Positions 22,284 through 34,584 of a stretch of DNA of 64,000 nt are shown here, piece by piece. A program made the position numbers and the translations under genes. Where the stretch lies: positions 1,612,001 to 1,676,000 of the forward strand of contig QANY01008723.1 of NCBI GenBank assembly GCA_003255025.1, written 5' to 3'. This DNA comes from Datisca glomerata. Taxonomy: Eukaryota > Streptophyta > Magnoliopsida > Cucurbitales > Datiscaceae. The notes below the pieces were generated by a model, which ran no database searches, had not been told where the DNA came from, and saw only the letters and a list, made by a program, of their open reading frames with translations. The first letter of the stretch is position 1, and each line of letters opens with the position of its first letter.

Positions 22284-24940
22284 GATGGGTTTCTAAATTT
22301 TAGTTCCTTACAAATAAATTGATTAAATGTGTGAGATTAGATGGAAACCATTTGATAATGAATTTTCCTATTTTATTTATATCAAATTATGACTAATTCC
22401 AAAAGCTTAAAAAGGTTGGGGATTTGATTTTATTATTTACTATATTTATTTCACAAGCACGATTTAATTGAATAGTCAATCAGTGATCAACAAATTGGGT
22501 TAGGTTACACCAATTCAATAAAAACTTGCGGTTTTGAATATCATAAAACTCATTAAATGTTATAAAGATAAGATGATATTAACAATGCAAGTTGATTTTA
22601 AACGCATGTACTAGAAGTTGATATCTTTTAGAACATTAATATTGTGTTTTAATGCAACCATTTTTGCTGAATCCAATTGATTAGCAACAGAGCTACCTCG
22701 CTACCACTGTTGACAATTTAATTAATTCTAGTAGAAAAGGTAATTAATAATTCAGAAATGTTCTACGCAATTGAGCATAGTTGTTGAACTTTCAATTCAG
22801 ATAATAAAATCTTACGATTTTATGATTATACAATCATAGATTTAATCTTAATTTGATATATCGATCACACCATCTTAGTACATTTATTTTGTAAAATGTT
22901 AATAGAATCGTATGTTTCTACGAGTACATACTTAATAAGTTATAAGAAATTATGTAAAAATAGTAGAATATTGATTGATATGTTCAATCTGCTTTTGAAA
23001 CCATTAATCTGCTCGTTTTTAGTGATTATTGATTATGTAAATTATAATTAGTGTAATAGTAAATTATCATTAACCATCAAATTTTACACAAATTTTAACA
23101 TCTAGTTTCTTAAATAGAGCAGTATTATCATTAACTCTCAAACTATACTCAAGAATCTTAATATCAGGTTTCATAAATATGTCTTTTGACAACATTACTA
23201 TCTTGATTTTAATAATTTTGATTGAGAGGTTTCAGGTACCCAAGAATTCTAATAAGTTCTTTTTGTTAGAATTTGGGGGTGCCTCAAATTTCATGGTAAT
23301 TAAGTTAAGAAAGATTTCTTAGGGAAATATTTTGTTATGATATTGTTTTGAATGGGAACCTTATCTTAAATAGGTGAAATTAGGGTTTTTTAAGAGTTTA
23401 TGAGTATGTGGTAATGCAAAAATGGATTTGGTGAGTGATGATATTGAGAGACTTAGCTAAATAACTTCACTCACGTTGAAGATAATTTCTAAACTAATGA
23501 GTTGTCTCTAACCCAATTGATGAGTGATGATTTTTGTCTAAACTAATTATAATTATCAAAGATTTAGGATAACATTGACCATGCGTGAGAGATCAATAAC
23601 ATTAAAGTATGTCTAACGATATGATACATTAAATTTAGATTTGAGTATAATAAAACTTGACAATAATTAATTATATTATTGTGTGATATATAATAATGAT
23701 CGATAATGAAATAAGCCGAAGATAAATAAACTGGTCAAACTCGTTATTTTTTTTTTGTGAAATACCACATTAACTACAATGAATAGGTGTAAAAGGCAGC
23801 CCTTGCAAAAGTATCATAATTGTGATTGAATAGCCCTCATTATATATCGGTCATGCTATACTACTGCACCTGTAGCACGTTAAGCACAAACAAGACACAG
23901 CTAGAACTAGAAACTAGAAAGCACACATCAATGTCTCTCTTCTTACCAAGGTCAGCAATTATCTCCAATAGTCAGATACATCTTTCTGTCATTTCTGTAT
24001 CTAAATGATCTATTTTAAAAAACTGGTCAAGCTACTGTTCAGAGTGGTTTATAATAGTGCAGTGCTTGGCAAACAATTATTTAGGGAAATATTTTGAAGT
24101 TAATATTCAGTTAGTTAATAAAGGTATTTATAATACTGTTTTAAGTATAAACAATATTGTATTTAAGAGAGTTTGTGATTAAAAATACATTTATATAATT
24201 AAATAGCCCTATTTAGTTAACAAAATTATTTTAAATCGTCTTTGTATAATACATTGAGTGTATTATTGTTTATTTATGCTTTTGAATCATTTTGAAAAAT
24301 ATCGTTGATTATATCATTCTAAGAAAACACTTTGACATGTGTTTTTAAATATAAAAATGTAATTCAAACAACCATGTTTATTAAATAATGCGGTTTAAAG
24401 TAATATTTTTGCTTATAAGTTTTTCATATGTTTTTGGAGATTAATATGCGTCTCTAGAGTGTAGTTCTCCGACTGATCATAAAAGTGAACACATGCCCTC
24501 GACTATCAATTTTTTGTAAGTGCATCACGAGTAAAACATGAGATCACACATCACTCAGACTGATAACTACGAGAATAACACTCATGATCAAATCCACGAC
24601 CTAAAAAGAATAAATTTAACCTCAAACTCACGATGAACACTCTTGATTTAAGTTTTTAATGTTAAATTTAAAAAGCACTGAGTTTTTTCTGAGAAAGTCA
24701 AGTTTAAATATTTTGAAGTATTTAATCATGAGTTTTTTTTCCATAAATTGACAAGGTTTAAGTGATATTTTTGTTAAATGACTGAAACAGCCTCATTATA
24801 TTAACCTTGAAGTGATTAATACATTACTCCATCATAATCACAGGTCAAAAAATTACTCTTTTAACACATATCAATTAAATGAAACAATTAAATGCTAGAT
24901 GACATGATTAGTGAAAGAAAGACAAGCATTGTCCTCTCAC
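22284..24940. other. AT-rich intergenic DNA
   Basis: No gene, RNA or clear repeat recognised. The small frame near 23826-24008 shows no family resemblance. Confidence 0.5.
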
Positions 24941-25504
24941 AAGAGAACAAAAACAAAGGGTAATATAGACAATAAGAAAGAAATGCAGGGCACATTGGGG
25001 AAGAAAAGTATACTTAAAGCAGGGAACGGCGCAGAGTCTGTCCTTTACCGATAAGCCTGGTGTTCGTATGAAGTAAGAAAAGAAACTCTCTCAGCTCTCT
25101 CTTTATTTCTTCTTCCTTTTTCTCCCTCTCCTCTGCTTCATTTCTTAGCCTTTTAGCCTACTTTGAACCTTGAGCTATAACCTCATCCACTCATCCATCC
25201 ACTCAGTCTCTAACAATCTCACCAATCTAATATAGAATTTAACTCCCTTTATATACCCATCTAGCTAGATTTTTCCAATGTTCATTCGTAGGTTTTGATT
25301 GCCTTTTCTTTCTTGTTTTAATTTTATTTTCTCACCCACCAAACACCCCCTCAGATTCTTCTACCACTACTATTCTTCTAGGGTGGCCTTTCTTTTTCCA
25401 TCTATCATAGAGAAAAAGCAGAAGAAATCGAGTGTTAAGGTTCTGTATATTTTTGCAGAAGAAGAAGAAGGAAGAGTGTAAGGTTGCAGTGTGCATTTCT
25501 TGAG
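24941..25504 (+). promoter_or_regulatory. TCP gene promoter and first untranslated exon (inferred)
   Basis: This stretch precedes the TCP gene. It has a less AT-rich block at about 25015-25070 (GGGAACGGCGCAGAGTC), a long CT-rich tract (25083-25140) and a TATA-like TTTATATACC at about 25247. A splice-donor candidate GAG|GTATAT lies at 25504/25505. The exact transcription start cannot be fixed from sequence. A 60-codon frame at 25299-25481 would be an upstream ORF if transcription starts before the CT tract, but it looks like chance. Confidence 0.45.
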
Positions 25505-26335
25505 GTATATTACATAAGAAAAGTTAAAACCCAGAAAATAATTGTGTGTTTCCTTTTGGATTTATTTATGTAATTTCTGTTCTAGTGAATATATGGTTCT
25601 AAAAGGGCTAAAAATTAGCAGTTCATATTTCTACTTGACATTTGTCAGAATCTGCTTCTATGCTTTGGAAAAAATTTGATCCCTGTTTGTTTCATTGTAA
25701 TCCTCAAAACCCAGAAATTGCAGGCTAAGATTAAGTTCTAATTGCTGATTGATTTAAGCAAACTCTAGCTTAGATCTCTGAGGATTTTTAATTTGATTTT
25801 TTTTGTATGGCTAACAGATTCTTGAATTTACAAAAACAAATAAAAAGAGATGGCTACAAAATCTAGGTTTGCCTCTTGGAGTTCAACACCTGTCAGCTGT
25901 CACTCAAAGAAAAGAAAATTTTCCCACAGATACCCAACAATCTTAAGTATACAGTGGCAAAATAAAAATAGAATTTTATATTTGTTTCAGTGGATAATCT
26001 TTCTTAAGCTTTGATTGTTAATGTAATGACTGCCATTGTTAAGGGGCAGGCATAACTTTAAATACTGTAAAAAAATGGTTCTACTGCTTTGTCACTACTC
26101 ATAGGCAATTACTGCTTCTTTTAGCTCAAGCCATGTTAATGTCTATACTTTTTGCTAAAGCTCATTTTCTTTTAAATGAAAAATCCTTTTGGTCTAAGAA
26201 GGTTTTGACAAACCATAAATCAGATCTCTATGTATGTTTTACTTATATTAAGCATTTGAGATGTTATTAATTAAAAAGAGCTCTTTCTTTTCTGAATTTG
26301 ATTTTCTGTGTTTTTTTTAAATTAGGGTGTTGCAG
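25505..26335 (+). other. Probable 5'UTR intron of the TCP gene
   Basis: The donor GTATAT at 25505 and the acceptor TGTTGCAG ending at 26335 (an alternative AAATTAG ends at 26325) bound an AT-rich, T-rich segment with a TTTTTTTTAAATTAG pyrimidine tract. The sequence after it is denser in CT and lacks intron character. Long leader introns occur in plant CIN-TCP genes. No transcript evidence is available here. Confidence 0.45.
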
Positions 26336-26690
26336 GCCAGGATGAGGCTGAGGCTGAGGCTATTTTTAAATCAGGCTTTTGAAAACCAAAGTTTCTCTCT
26401 GCAAACTGCAAAAAGCTTAAACGATAGAGAGAGAAAGATCCTGACTTAGACTGTGATATATCAAAGGCATTGAAAAGAAGAATTTTTTTTTAATTTTTAC
26501 AGAGCGAAAGTACTCTCTGTGAATTATCGTCATCAATATTCACACAGGACGCAACAACCCCACCTGCACTATACCCTCTTTCTATCTCTAGAAACCGAAC
26601 TCCTCCACCCTCTCTCTAGCCTGTGAGGATAAGAAGACACAAAAGTCAGAAAGGGTTCTTCTTGAATTTGTTTTTCGTTTCAGTAAAGGA

Positions 26691-26783
26691 ATGAAAGTGG
26701 TATGGAGGTGGTTGAATTTCAAGAGCAACCCTGTAAATTTCCGCGGACTAGAAATGGCGGCAGAAATGACTGTAACAAAATAG
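26691..26783 (+). CDS. Upstream ORF overlapping the TCP start, out of frame
   Basis: An ATG at 26691 lies 11 bases before the TCP ATG and in another frame. It opens 30 codons ending at TAG 26781-26783, so a ribosome using it would read past the TCP start. The context of the upstream ATG (GGAATGA) is weaker than that of the main ATG (GGTATGG, G at -3 and +4), so leaky scanning is plausible. The peptide has no recognisable feature. If used, it would lower TCP translation. Confidence 0.45.
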   Translation: MKVVWRWLNFKSNPVNFRGLEMAAEMTVTK

Positions 26784-27994
26784 GGTCAAACAGCGTTGAC
26801 CACTACCCAGATGATGAAGACGGAGAACCCACAAGGGGAAACAACGGTGGTGGGTACAGTGGCACAGGCGGAGGAGAAGACCCAGATGGCGGCGGTCCAA
26901 ATCGGCTTCGTGGGTGGCACCACTCACGGATTATCAGGGTTTCTCGAGCTTCTGGTGGGAAAGATAGGCATAGTAAAGTAATGACATCAAAAGGGCTAAG
27001 AGACAGACGGGTAAGATTATCGGTAGCCACTGCTATCCAATTCTATGATCTTCAAGATCGGTTAGGCTATGACCAACCAAGCAAAGCCGTGGAGTGGCTA
27101 ATAAAGGCGGCTGAGGATTCTATCTCGGAGCTACCCTCGCTTAACGCTTCTTTCCCGGAAACTCCCAAACAACCGAGCGGTGCAAAGAGGGCAGAAACTG
27201 AACAAAGGTTTGATTCAGCTGAGGTAATTGAATTTAATGGGGAAGCTAATTTTTTCCAGCAGAATCAGAAATCAGCTTGCAGTAGTAATTCCGAGACGAG
27301 TAAAGGCTCCGGCTTGTCTCTCTCGCGGTCTGAAATCCGGGTGAATCGTGTCAAGGCTCGGGAGAGAGCCCGGGAGAGAGCAGCCAAGGAGAAGGATCAG
27401 AAGGAAGGAGATAATAATAATAATGGTAACAATAACAATAAATCGATTGTTCAAAATTCATCATTCACTGAGCTTCTCACTGGTAGTGCAAATAGTCCCA
27501 AAGGATCAGTGGTAACAAGGGGGCAATGGCATCCGGCCACAGTCGCCATGGATTACTTCGGGTCGGGGATTATGGGGGCCACACCGTCCTCGTCGATGAT
27601 CCCTACATTTAATGTTTTGGGTGATAATCATACTGAGACTTTGCCGCATTTCTCATTGGTCTCGGATAATATTTTCCCGGTGGCAGCCTCTACTCAACAA
27701 GGCGGTGGAAATGACTACAATCTTAACTTCACCATATCTTCTAATTCCAGCCTTGGAGCTGGTGGTTTCAATAGGGGGACCCTTCAGTCCAATATTTCAC
27801 ATTCTCTTTTGCCTCACTTTCAGAGGTTTTCTTCTCTAGATGGAACAAATGTACCCTTCTTCATCGGAGCGGCTCCTCCAATGGAGAATCATCATCACCA
27901 CAATCAGTTCTCACATCCATTTGATGGGCGCTCGCAACTCTACTATGGGGATGGAAGTAGGCATTCTGACCAGAAGGGGAAAGGAAAAAACTGA
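26702..27994 (+). CDS. TCP2: CIN-class TCP transcription factor, TCP2/TCP24-like
   Basis: The 430-residue product is an intact plant TCP transcription factor acting in the nucleus. CIN-class members limit cell proliferation in leaf margins and promote differentiation. The TCP domain lies at about residues 85-145: a basic part (G-G-K-D-R-H-S-K-V...[10 protein letters not shown]) and two helices ending I-S-E-L-P-S-L. An Arg-rich R domain (about 208-231, [10 protein letters not shown]) marks the TCP2/TCP24 subgroup. A Gly-rich stretch (48-65), an S-F-T-E-L-L-T-G motif (254-261), an Asn run (238-246), a His run (about 396) and the K-G-K-G-K-N C-terminus also fit. The miR319 site falls at residues 357-364. 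The coding region is one exon. Assignment to TCP2 rather than TCP24 is by overall pattern and is less sure than the family. Confidence 0.95.
   Translation: MEVVEFQEQPCKFPRTRNGGRNDCNKIGSNSVDHYPDDEDGEPTRGNNGGGYSGTGGGEDPDGGGPNRLRGWHHSRIIRVSRASGGKDRHSKVMTSKGLRDRRVRLSVATAIQFYDLQDRLGYDQPSKAVEWLIKAAEDSISELPSLNASFPETPKQPSGAKRAETEQRFDSAEVIEFNGEANFFQQNQKSACSSNSETSKGSGLSLSRSEIRVNRVKARERARERAAKEKDQKEGDNNNNGNNNNKSIVQNSSFTELLTGSANSPKGSVVTRGQWHPATVAMDYFGSGIMGATPSSSMIPTFNVLGDNHTETLPHFSLVSDNIFPVAASTQQGGGNDYNLNFTISSNSSLGAGGFNRGTLQSNISHSLLPHFQRFSSLDGTNVPFFIGAAPPMENHHHHNQFSHPFDGRSQLYYGDGSRHSDQKGKGKN
27772..27792 (+). promoter_or_regulatory. miR319 target site in the TCP coding sequence
   Basis: The site GGGGGACCCTTCAGTCCAA (27774-27792) is the type conserved in CIN-TCP mRNAs. 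It encodes R-G-T-L-Q-S-N. Against miR319 it pairs continuously over the 5' part of the microRNA, with mismatches only toward the 3' side. Cleavage by miR319-loaded complexes limits this class of TCP mRNA in young organs. That regulation is established for the family and inferred here. Confidence 0.92.
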
Positions 27995-28038
27995 GAGCTG
28001 CTATAATTGCATCTCCCCTATTTGCCATCTTCTTCCTG
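27995..28038 (+). other. TCP 3'UTR, first part
   Basis: The stop codon TGA ends at 27994. A strong donor candidate CCTG|GTAAGC lies at 28038/28039, so the rest of the 3'UTR may be in a distant exon near 35.4 kb. Confidence 0.4.
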
Positions 28039-28622
28039 GTAAGCTCTACTATTCAAACACCATTTTTGTTCATTCTCTTTAAATTAGTACTTTGCCGTTC
28101 ACTTTTTTTCATTTTAGTAGCTTGTTTGCTTTAGATTTAGAGTTTGTGAGCATTTCGTATTAAAACGCTTTAATCCATTTCGTATAACATTGTTTTCTTT
28201 GTGTTTTTTTAATCACAAACTCACCCTTAAACTTTCAAGATAATTTGAATAAGCAAACTAATTTTTGTGTTAATTCTTGAATTTAGTCAAAGAGAAAATT
28301 AAACAGACAACCTAACAGGGTCTTCTCTCTTAGTTTTTAAATCCAGGCAAGAAGCCGTTTGCTTTCTAGGTAATAATAAAGAAACCGAAACATAGTACAT
28401 AGTAGTGTAGGTAAAACCCAAAATATAGAGTGAAATAAAATATGATTTGTTTGCATGGATTGGTGTGATGGGTTCGGCTGATTGTCTCCTGGTTTGTTTA
28501 TTCTCTCTTTTGGTTCCCTTCTCTCTAGCATTTGTATGTTCATTCACAGTATAACTTTGCCATGTGTTAGTCTCTGAGTCAAGAAAAAAACCCCACTTTC
28601 ACACAGATTAGAGCTTTGGATT

Positions 28623-28751
28623 TGCTCAATCCTGGGGCTCGATTGTTTGCCAGTGTGTTTCTTAGGTTTGATTTGTTGAAAACGTATATAGGTGAGCTGC
28701 CATTAGGAGCTGAGTCAGCCCCTACAACAGTCCATGCACGTGGATTGAGCA
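28623..28751. other. Inverted repeat with a cluster of bZIP/B3-type sites
   Basis: TGCTCAATCC (28623-28632) and GGATTGAGCA (28742-28751) are perfect inverted copies. A second pair is GGGGCT (28634-28639) with AGCCCC (28717-28722). The interval holds TGAGTCA (28711-28717), the RY core CATGCA (28733-28738) and the G-box CACGTG (28737-28742), within about 35 bp. The fold is not that of a standard microRNA precursor, since the arms are unevenly spaced. Confidence 0.55.
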
Positions 28752-30083
28752 GTTGCTTTATTAAACTCTTAACTTAATTGAGTTGTTATGGGAAGGAAAA
28801 TTCTACATTAACGTGTCAGTAACATAATGTGAGAAAGATCATCACTTTTAGCTCAAGTTGTTAGAATGGTGTTTTGACTTTACTTGTTTCGATATTCGAT
28901 TCTAGTAAATTCTCATTTTTTCTATAATAAAAATATATACAGGGAAAAAGAATGTGAGAGAAAATACGAGAAAGAAAAGGGAAAAAAAAATTCTCTCCCT
29001 ATTATCTCTTTCTCTTTCTTTGTGTATGGTAACACTCACAGTAACGTAAGATGATCGATCCATAAGAAAAATATTGTAAAAGAGAAACAGAGAGTAGGAG
29101 GAGAAAGAAAAAAAATTGTTTAAATAAAATTCTCTCCCCCTCTCAATGTCTCCCTTCACAAAATACATTCTCGATATGTAATTAGGAGAAAGAAAGAGAA
29201 AACGGAGCGAAGGAAAAAACGCGATTCAGAATCAAATTTTCTCGGTTCTCCACTCTCTTTTTTCTCCATATAAGCTTTAATACTTGAGCGGTTGAGTTAA
29301 GGAGAATTTATATATTTAAATTTAATTCGTAACACTCACCGAAATTTCCAAAAGCTATTCTTTGTTTGAATATATTATCTTGATTAAAATTTTTAAAGCA
29401 AGAATTCTCATAATCAGAACTTTAGACTGATGCTTGCTTATGTTATATATTAGTAATATATAATGTTTTATTTTTTGACAACATACATATATATAATGTT
29501 TTATACTAATATGGCATGTCGTGTAGCTATGTTACTTGTCTTTTTTTTTCAGAAAATATTTTTGTAGTCTCATTACTAAGGCAACCATGTTTTCTCACTG
29601 CATAAATAACACATCTTCACTGTGATTTTGATGAAATTAATATAATGAAAAATTAGTGCATTTTATATTATCTGTCTATTGAGGCATAAGTAATTTAATT
29701 TTTTTTCTTCTGTACCAAAATTATAATTTTCTGTCACCAGGTAGCAAATGTAAATATTATGAAATTTGTTTTGTAAGAAAATTGATTTAAACCAATTGAA
29801 TGAACACGTTATGCTTATCATCTACTAATAATCCTCATTTTATTCTTAATTTACATTTTCTTACTCTTTCCTTCCTCTACATAGATCATCTCATCTCCCT
29901 CTATACTTAATTTGTTTTCATATTCATTAGCGTTTTCAATTTTCATTCCATTAAACCAAACGTCACTTAAACGCTAACGGAGTAACCGTCTCAGTTACTT
30001 ATTGAGTTATGTGTTTGCTACAATTAAAATAGAAGGGATCTGTGTAGGTTTTTGGGATGTTCAATCTTATTGTACGCCTTAAA

Positions 30084-30104
30084 GACATGCATGGCATGCA
30101 TCCC
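30084..30104. promoter_or_regulatory. Double RY (CATGCATG-type) motif
   Basis: Two CATGCAT words lie in tandem at about 30088-30103 (ACATGCATGGCATGCATCC), about 240 bp before the Copia insertion. RY elements are bound by B3-domain regulators of the ABI3/FUS3/LEC2 group. Presence of the motif is seen; function is not shown. Confidence 0.4.
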
Positions 30105-30341
30105 TATAACAGAAAATGTGCTTACCAGCAAGAACAAAGGAAGTCTGCCTCTTGCATGGTTGTACCCTTATTTGATTGGTTTTGTTAATACATCCTTATT
30201 ACTCATGAAAATATTTCAGTCTAAGCCGGAAATCGATAGCTTAGATTGATAGCCATGAGATTGATGAAACTATCAAAATGTTGTGAGATGTAAAGATAAG
30301 CAAAATTTTGGACCTGTAGTTTAATTTCTTCTTCTTCCCAC

Positions 30342-30716
30342 TAGTAAGGTAGTAACCTAAGAGCTCTCCTTGTGCTCCTCCTCTTCTCTGTGCTAGTCCT
30401 CTTCTAAGCTGCCTAGTCATTCTCTTCTTCCATATCAGCCTCCACCTCATTCTCCTTGCTAGCTCAGCCTTGGCAGTTATCGCTAACTAAAGAATATTGT
30501 AGATCCTCAGGACTTAATGCTTGAGTGCCAACTCAACATATTTGTAACCAACTTATATTCCTCTCTCTCCTACCCGAATGATGAGCAAATGATTAGCATA
30601 TTTATGTATTGTGTACTGTGATGAATGATTGAAGCTTTTGAATGAAAAGGTTCTACGTTTTTCATATCTTTCTTATTGAAGCTCATCTTTATTTTCATTT
30701 TCACTAAGCTTCAACT
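30342..30716 (+). repeat. 5' LTR of Copia copy 2
   Basis: It begins TAGTAAGGTAGTAACC, where the 3' LTR has TGTTAAGGCAGTAACC, so the canonical TG is mutated to TA. It ends AAGCTTCAACT before the primer site TTGGCATCAGATCC (30716-30729), which resembles the initiator-Met site TGGTATCAGAGC. The second half is nearly identical to the 3' LTR and the first half is visibly more diverged. Confidence 0.9.
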
Positions 30717-30734
30717 TGGCATCAGATCCATTAG

Positions 30735-31665
30735 TTGCTTCCTCTGATTCAACAACACAAACAGGGAAAATCTGGATATCACTATAAAAATGCTATTGAA
30801 CTAAATCCTTTCTCAAAAACCATTCGTTCTACTCTCTCTATCAAGCTTGATAGAGACAACAACATCTTATGGAAAGCTCAAGTTGTACCAGCCATTATCG
30901 GGCATGGTCTAGGTGAGTTCATACTCAACGCACATGCAAAACCAACTGAAAATTTGGATGATGGTACTCTCAACCGTGAGTACATACCGTGGGTTCGAAG
31001 TGACCAACTACTTCTTAGTTGTCTAAGATCAACTATGAGTGATATGGTCCTAGGTTCAGTCCTGTAGTATGAAACTTCAATAGGACTTTGGCTTGCTTTG
31101 GAAAGAACCTACGCAAGCAGATTAAAGGCAAAGTTATTAAGCCTATAAAATTCCATGTATATCACTAGAAAGGGTGACAAGAGCATTTTGGACTACATTG
31201 ATGTCATGAGGACTATTGAAGATCAACTCCTAGCGACAGGTGATGCCATAAGTGAACAAGACCTCATACTGGATATTCTCAATGGTCTGCCAGCTCAATT
31301 TGACCCTATAGTTGTCAACATCACTTCCAGAACTGATAATCTCATTATTGAGTAAGTTCATTCTCTACTACTCATACACGAATCAAGGATAGAGAAGCTG
31401 AATGCAGAGAGGGAAGCTTCCTTGAAAGCTTGTGCAAATCTTGTTCAAAACACATCAAGCCTAAATGTTTTAAACAAGAAATTTAGCAATAATCAACAAC
31501 AGCAGTGGGGTTACATTCCTGCAAATCAAAACAACATAAATGGTGGAAAAGGTCAATCAAGTTTTAGAGGAGGAAGAAGAGGTGGCAGACATGGTGGTAG
31601 AGTGACTTGCCAAGTATGCAGCAAAACTGGACTTACAACTGTCTCTTGTTGGTTTAGGGTTTGAC
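30735..31665 (+). pseudogene. Copia copy 2 gag, broken
   Basis: Frames at 30735-31067 and 31155-31355 give a Copia gag core: a K-L-D-R-D-N-N-I-L-W-K-A-Q motif near the start, W-V-R-S-D-Q-L-L-L-S and later L-L-A-T-G-D-A-I-S-E-Q-D-L-I-L-D-I-L-N-G-L. A Gly/Arg-rich segment precedes C-Q-V-C-S-K-T-G (about 31609-31632), where the His expected next is Leu. Stops separate the parts. Confidence 0.85.
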
Positions 31666-32800
31666 AAGAACTATCAAGTTATCCCTCAAGCTCATCTTAC
31701 CTTTAGGAAGCTTCCAAACCCTCAAACCACACCGCCATTTCATACAAGTTTTAATCCCTCAGCCTATGCATCTAGCTTAGAGTATGGCTCAGAAATCGCC
31801 TGGTATGTAAACAATGCTGCCACTCATCATGTAACAACTGACCTGTATAATCTTGGGTAGGCTAATGACAATGTATCAAACTTATTGCATTATGTTAATC
31901 AAAGTTCTAATATTACTCCATCTGTTTCTGCTTATGTCTCTACTGTCACTCCTAATACTCATAGACTTTGGCACCTAAAATTGGGCCACCCCTCTGCTAA
32001 GGTCACAAATCAAGTTTTAAATCAACTTAACGTACTTTCTCACTACATGCCTAACTTAGTTTGTCTGCTTGCCAACTTGCAAAGAGTCATAGACTAACTC
32101 ATTATCCATCTAAAACTGTTACAATACATCCCTTAGAATTAATACACTCATACTTATGGGGCCTTGCTCTTATGACATCAAATGGCTCTAGGTACTACAT
32201 ACACCTTCTGGATGATTTTTCTAGATATACCTGGATCTATCAACTTAAGCTCAAGTCTGAAGCATTTCAGACTTTTCTTCACTTCAAAGCCTTGATTGAA
32301 AAGCAACTAGGAGTATCTATCAAATCTGTCCAAACAGACTGGGGGTGAGTACATGCCTTTTGCTCAATTCCTTGAAAGTCAAGGCATTACTTTTTGGCAC
32401 TCTTGCCCTCACACCCATCACCAACATGGTAAGGCCGGGAAAAAATATAGACACATTGTGGAGTTAAGAATGACACTCTTAGCTCAGGATTCCAGGCCTC
32501 TTAAATATTGGTGGTATGCTTTTAATATAGCTACTTACCTCATCAATAAGCTGCCCACTGAAACTCTTCATCATTCCTCCCCTTACCAAACATTGCTCAA
32601 TCTCAAACCTGATTGTGTTTGCTTTTCTCATTTAAGACCCTGTAACAATCATAAATTAAACTTTAGGTCATCTCTATGTGTCTTTCTGGGGTGTTCTGCT
32701 ACTCACAAGGGTTATATTTATCTTCATCGTTATGGTGAACTGTTCACTGCTATTAATGTCATATTTGATGAGTGATTATTTCCCTTTCAACATGGTTTTA
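31666..32800 (+). pseudogene. Copia copy 2 protease remnant and integrase, broken
   Basis: A short protease remnant reads A-W-Y-V-N-N-A-A-T-H-H-V-T (about 31800), where D-S-G-A is expected; the Asp and Gly are both lost. The pre-integrase block H-R-L-W-H-L-K-L-G-H-P-S lies near 31960. The integrase core includes F-L-D-D-F-S-R-Y-T-W-like text near 32205, V-Q-T-D-W-G near 32330 and H-Q-H-G-K-A-G-K-K at about 32420. The segment 32353-32775 is one open piece through the C-terminal part. Confidence 0.83.
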
Positions 32801-33159
32801 TGAAAAATATTATTGTCAACGGTCTTCCTGCTTCTGGTTCTAGTTTACTTTCTTGGATTATTCCTTCTGTGCCTCTAACTCTTGTATAGGAACTTTAGTT
32901 ATTGGTTTTGCTACTCATACAAGTTCACCAACTCAGGTATCTCCTTCAAGTACATTAGTCTTTACTAGTCCTACATTACTTGTTTTATCTCCTAATCATA
33001 CCTCAGAAACTGTACCTCCACCAGTAACCGTACCTCAATCTCACCAAATGTTATTCACTCTCATGTTACCAATACTCATCACAAGGGCCACTACATTACT
33101 AATCTCTGAAAATTCAGAACCTAGGCCAGTCAAGCAAGCTCTAGCTCTTCCTCACTAGA

Positions 33160-34550
33160 AAAAGGCTATCTAAGATGAATTCAAAGCTCTGCAATTGAAC
33201 AACACTTGAACCTTGGTACCATGACAACCCACCATGAACATCATTGAAAATAAATGGGTGTACTGGGTCAAGTTCAACCTAAATGACACTGTTCAAAGGC
33301 ACAAGGCCAGATTGATAGCTAAGAGCTTCCATTAGACACATGGACTGAATTGTTCTTACCATTGCCCTCACCAACAAATGGCAAATCAGGCAACTAGATG
33401 TCAACAATGCATTTTTGCATGTACATCTCTCTGAATCTGTATTTATGTAGCAACCTGATGGTTTTATAGAATCTTCCAAGCCAAATTATGTTTGTAAGCT
33501 TAACAAGGCCATTTATGGTCTTAAACAAGCTCCTCGAGCTTGGTATGACAAGCTCAAGCTTACCATTCTTTACAAAGGTTTTAAAACTGTCAAATCAAAT
33601 AGCTCCTTGTTCATTTCGCATTAGTCTGCCAGAATTGTTTACTTGCTGGTGTATGTTGATGACATTCTAATCACAGGGAATGATTCTCAATACCTTGCTG
33701 CCTTAATTCGTGCTTTACATTTAGAATTTGCCCTAAAAGATCTAGGTCTGCTGCATCACTTTTTAGGCATCGAGGTCGCATATTCCTTTTCACAACAAAG
33801 GTGTCTCACTGAACTGTTGCACAAGTTTCAAATGGATTCTGCCAAACCATGCCTCACTCAGACCACTGTCTCAGTGAAGCTAACCAAGGATGGTGGCATA
33901 CCTCTCCATGATATTACTTAGTACATGAGTTTGATTGAGGCACTTCAGTATGCAACAATTACAAGACCATACATTGCCTTTATAGTCAATACTTGCACTG
34001 CCTCACATCTCTTCATTGGCAAGCCTGCAAGAGGCTCCTCAGGTACCTCAAGGGCACAATAACATAAGGCTTACTTATCCAACCTGCCTCATCTCTTAGC
34101 ATTGAAGCTTTCTCAGATGTAGGCTGGGGAAGCTGTTCTGATTACAAGAAGTCAACGTGTGGGTATGCTATCTTTCTTGGTCCTTCTTTGCTTTCCCGGT
34201 CTTCTAAAAAGTAGCATGTGATAGCAAGAAGCAGCACTAAAAGTGAGTATAATGCATTGACACACTACTGCGAAGATCACTTGGATTCAATCCCTTATGC
34301 ATGAAATGCACTGTTCCTCTCCTCTGTGCCAGTTATTTGGTGTGATAATGAAGAGGTTGATTCCATTGCTTCTAATATTGTTTCCCATGCTCGAACCAAA
34401 CATATTGAGATTGATGTACATTTTGTGAGGGACAAAGTTCTTGCTAGGCAGCTCGAGATTTGGTATGTGCCCTCCTGTGATCAAGTTGCATATCTGTTTA
34501 CAAGGCTCTCACTGAGCAACAGTTCAATCATCTCAAAAGCAAGCTAAATG
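33160..34550 (+). pseudogene. Copia copy 2 reverse transcriptase and RNase H, broken
   Basis: RT blocks include I-E-N-K-W-V-Y near 33245, R-Q-L-D-V-N-N-A-F-L near 33400, Y-G-L-K-Q-A-P-R-A-W near 33510 and L-V-Y-V-D-D-I-L-I-T-G at about 33640-33680, with the catalytic Asp pair kept. The RNase H part includes V-I-W-C-D-N-E near 34330 and R-T-K-H-I-E-I-D-V-H-F-V-R-D near 34395. Stops at several points, including within the N-terminal half, show it is inactive. Confidence 0.88.
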
Positions 34551-34584
34551 TGGTTGTCACCCCCTTTAGATTGTGGGGGGGGGA

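Noticed and set aside
25299..25481. 60-codon frame in the TCP leader region
   Set aside because: No conserved feature, and the real transcript start is unknown. It was mentioned only as a possible upstream ORF.
28623..28751. MicroRNA precursor
   Set aside because: The two paired segments are offset by a large one-sided bulge, and no known plant microRNA sequence was recognised.
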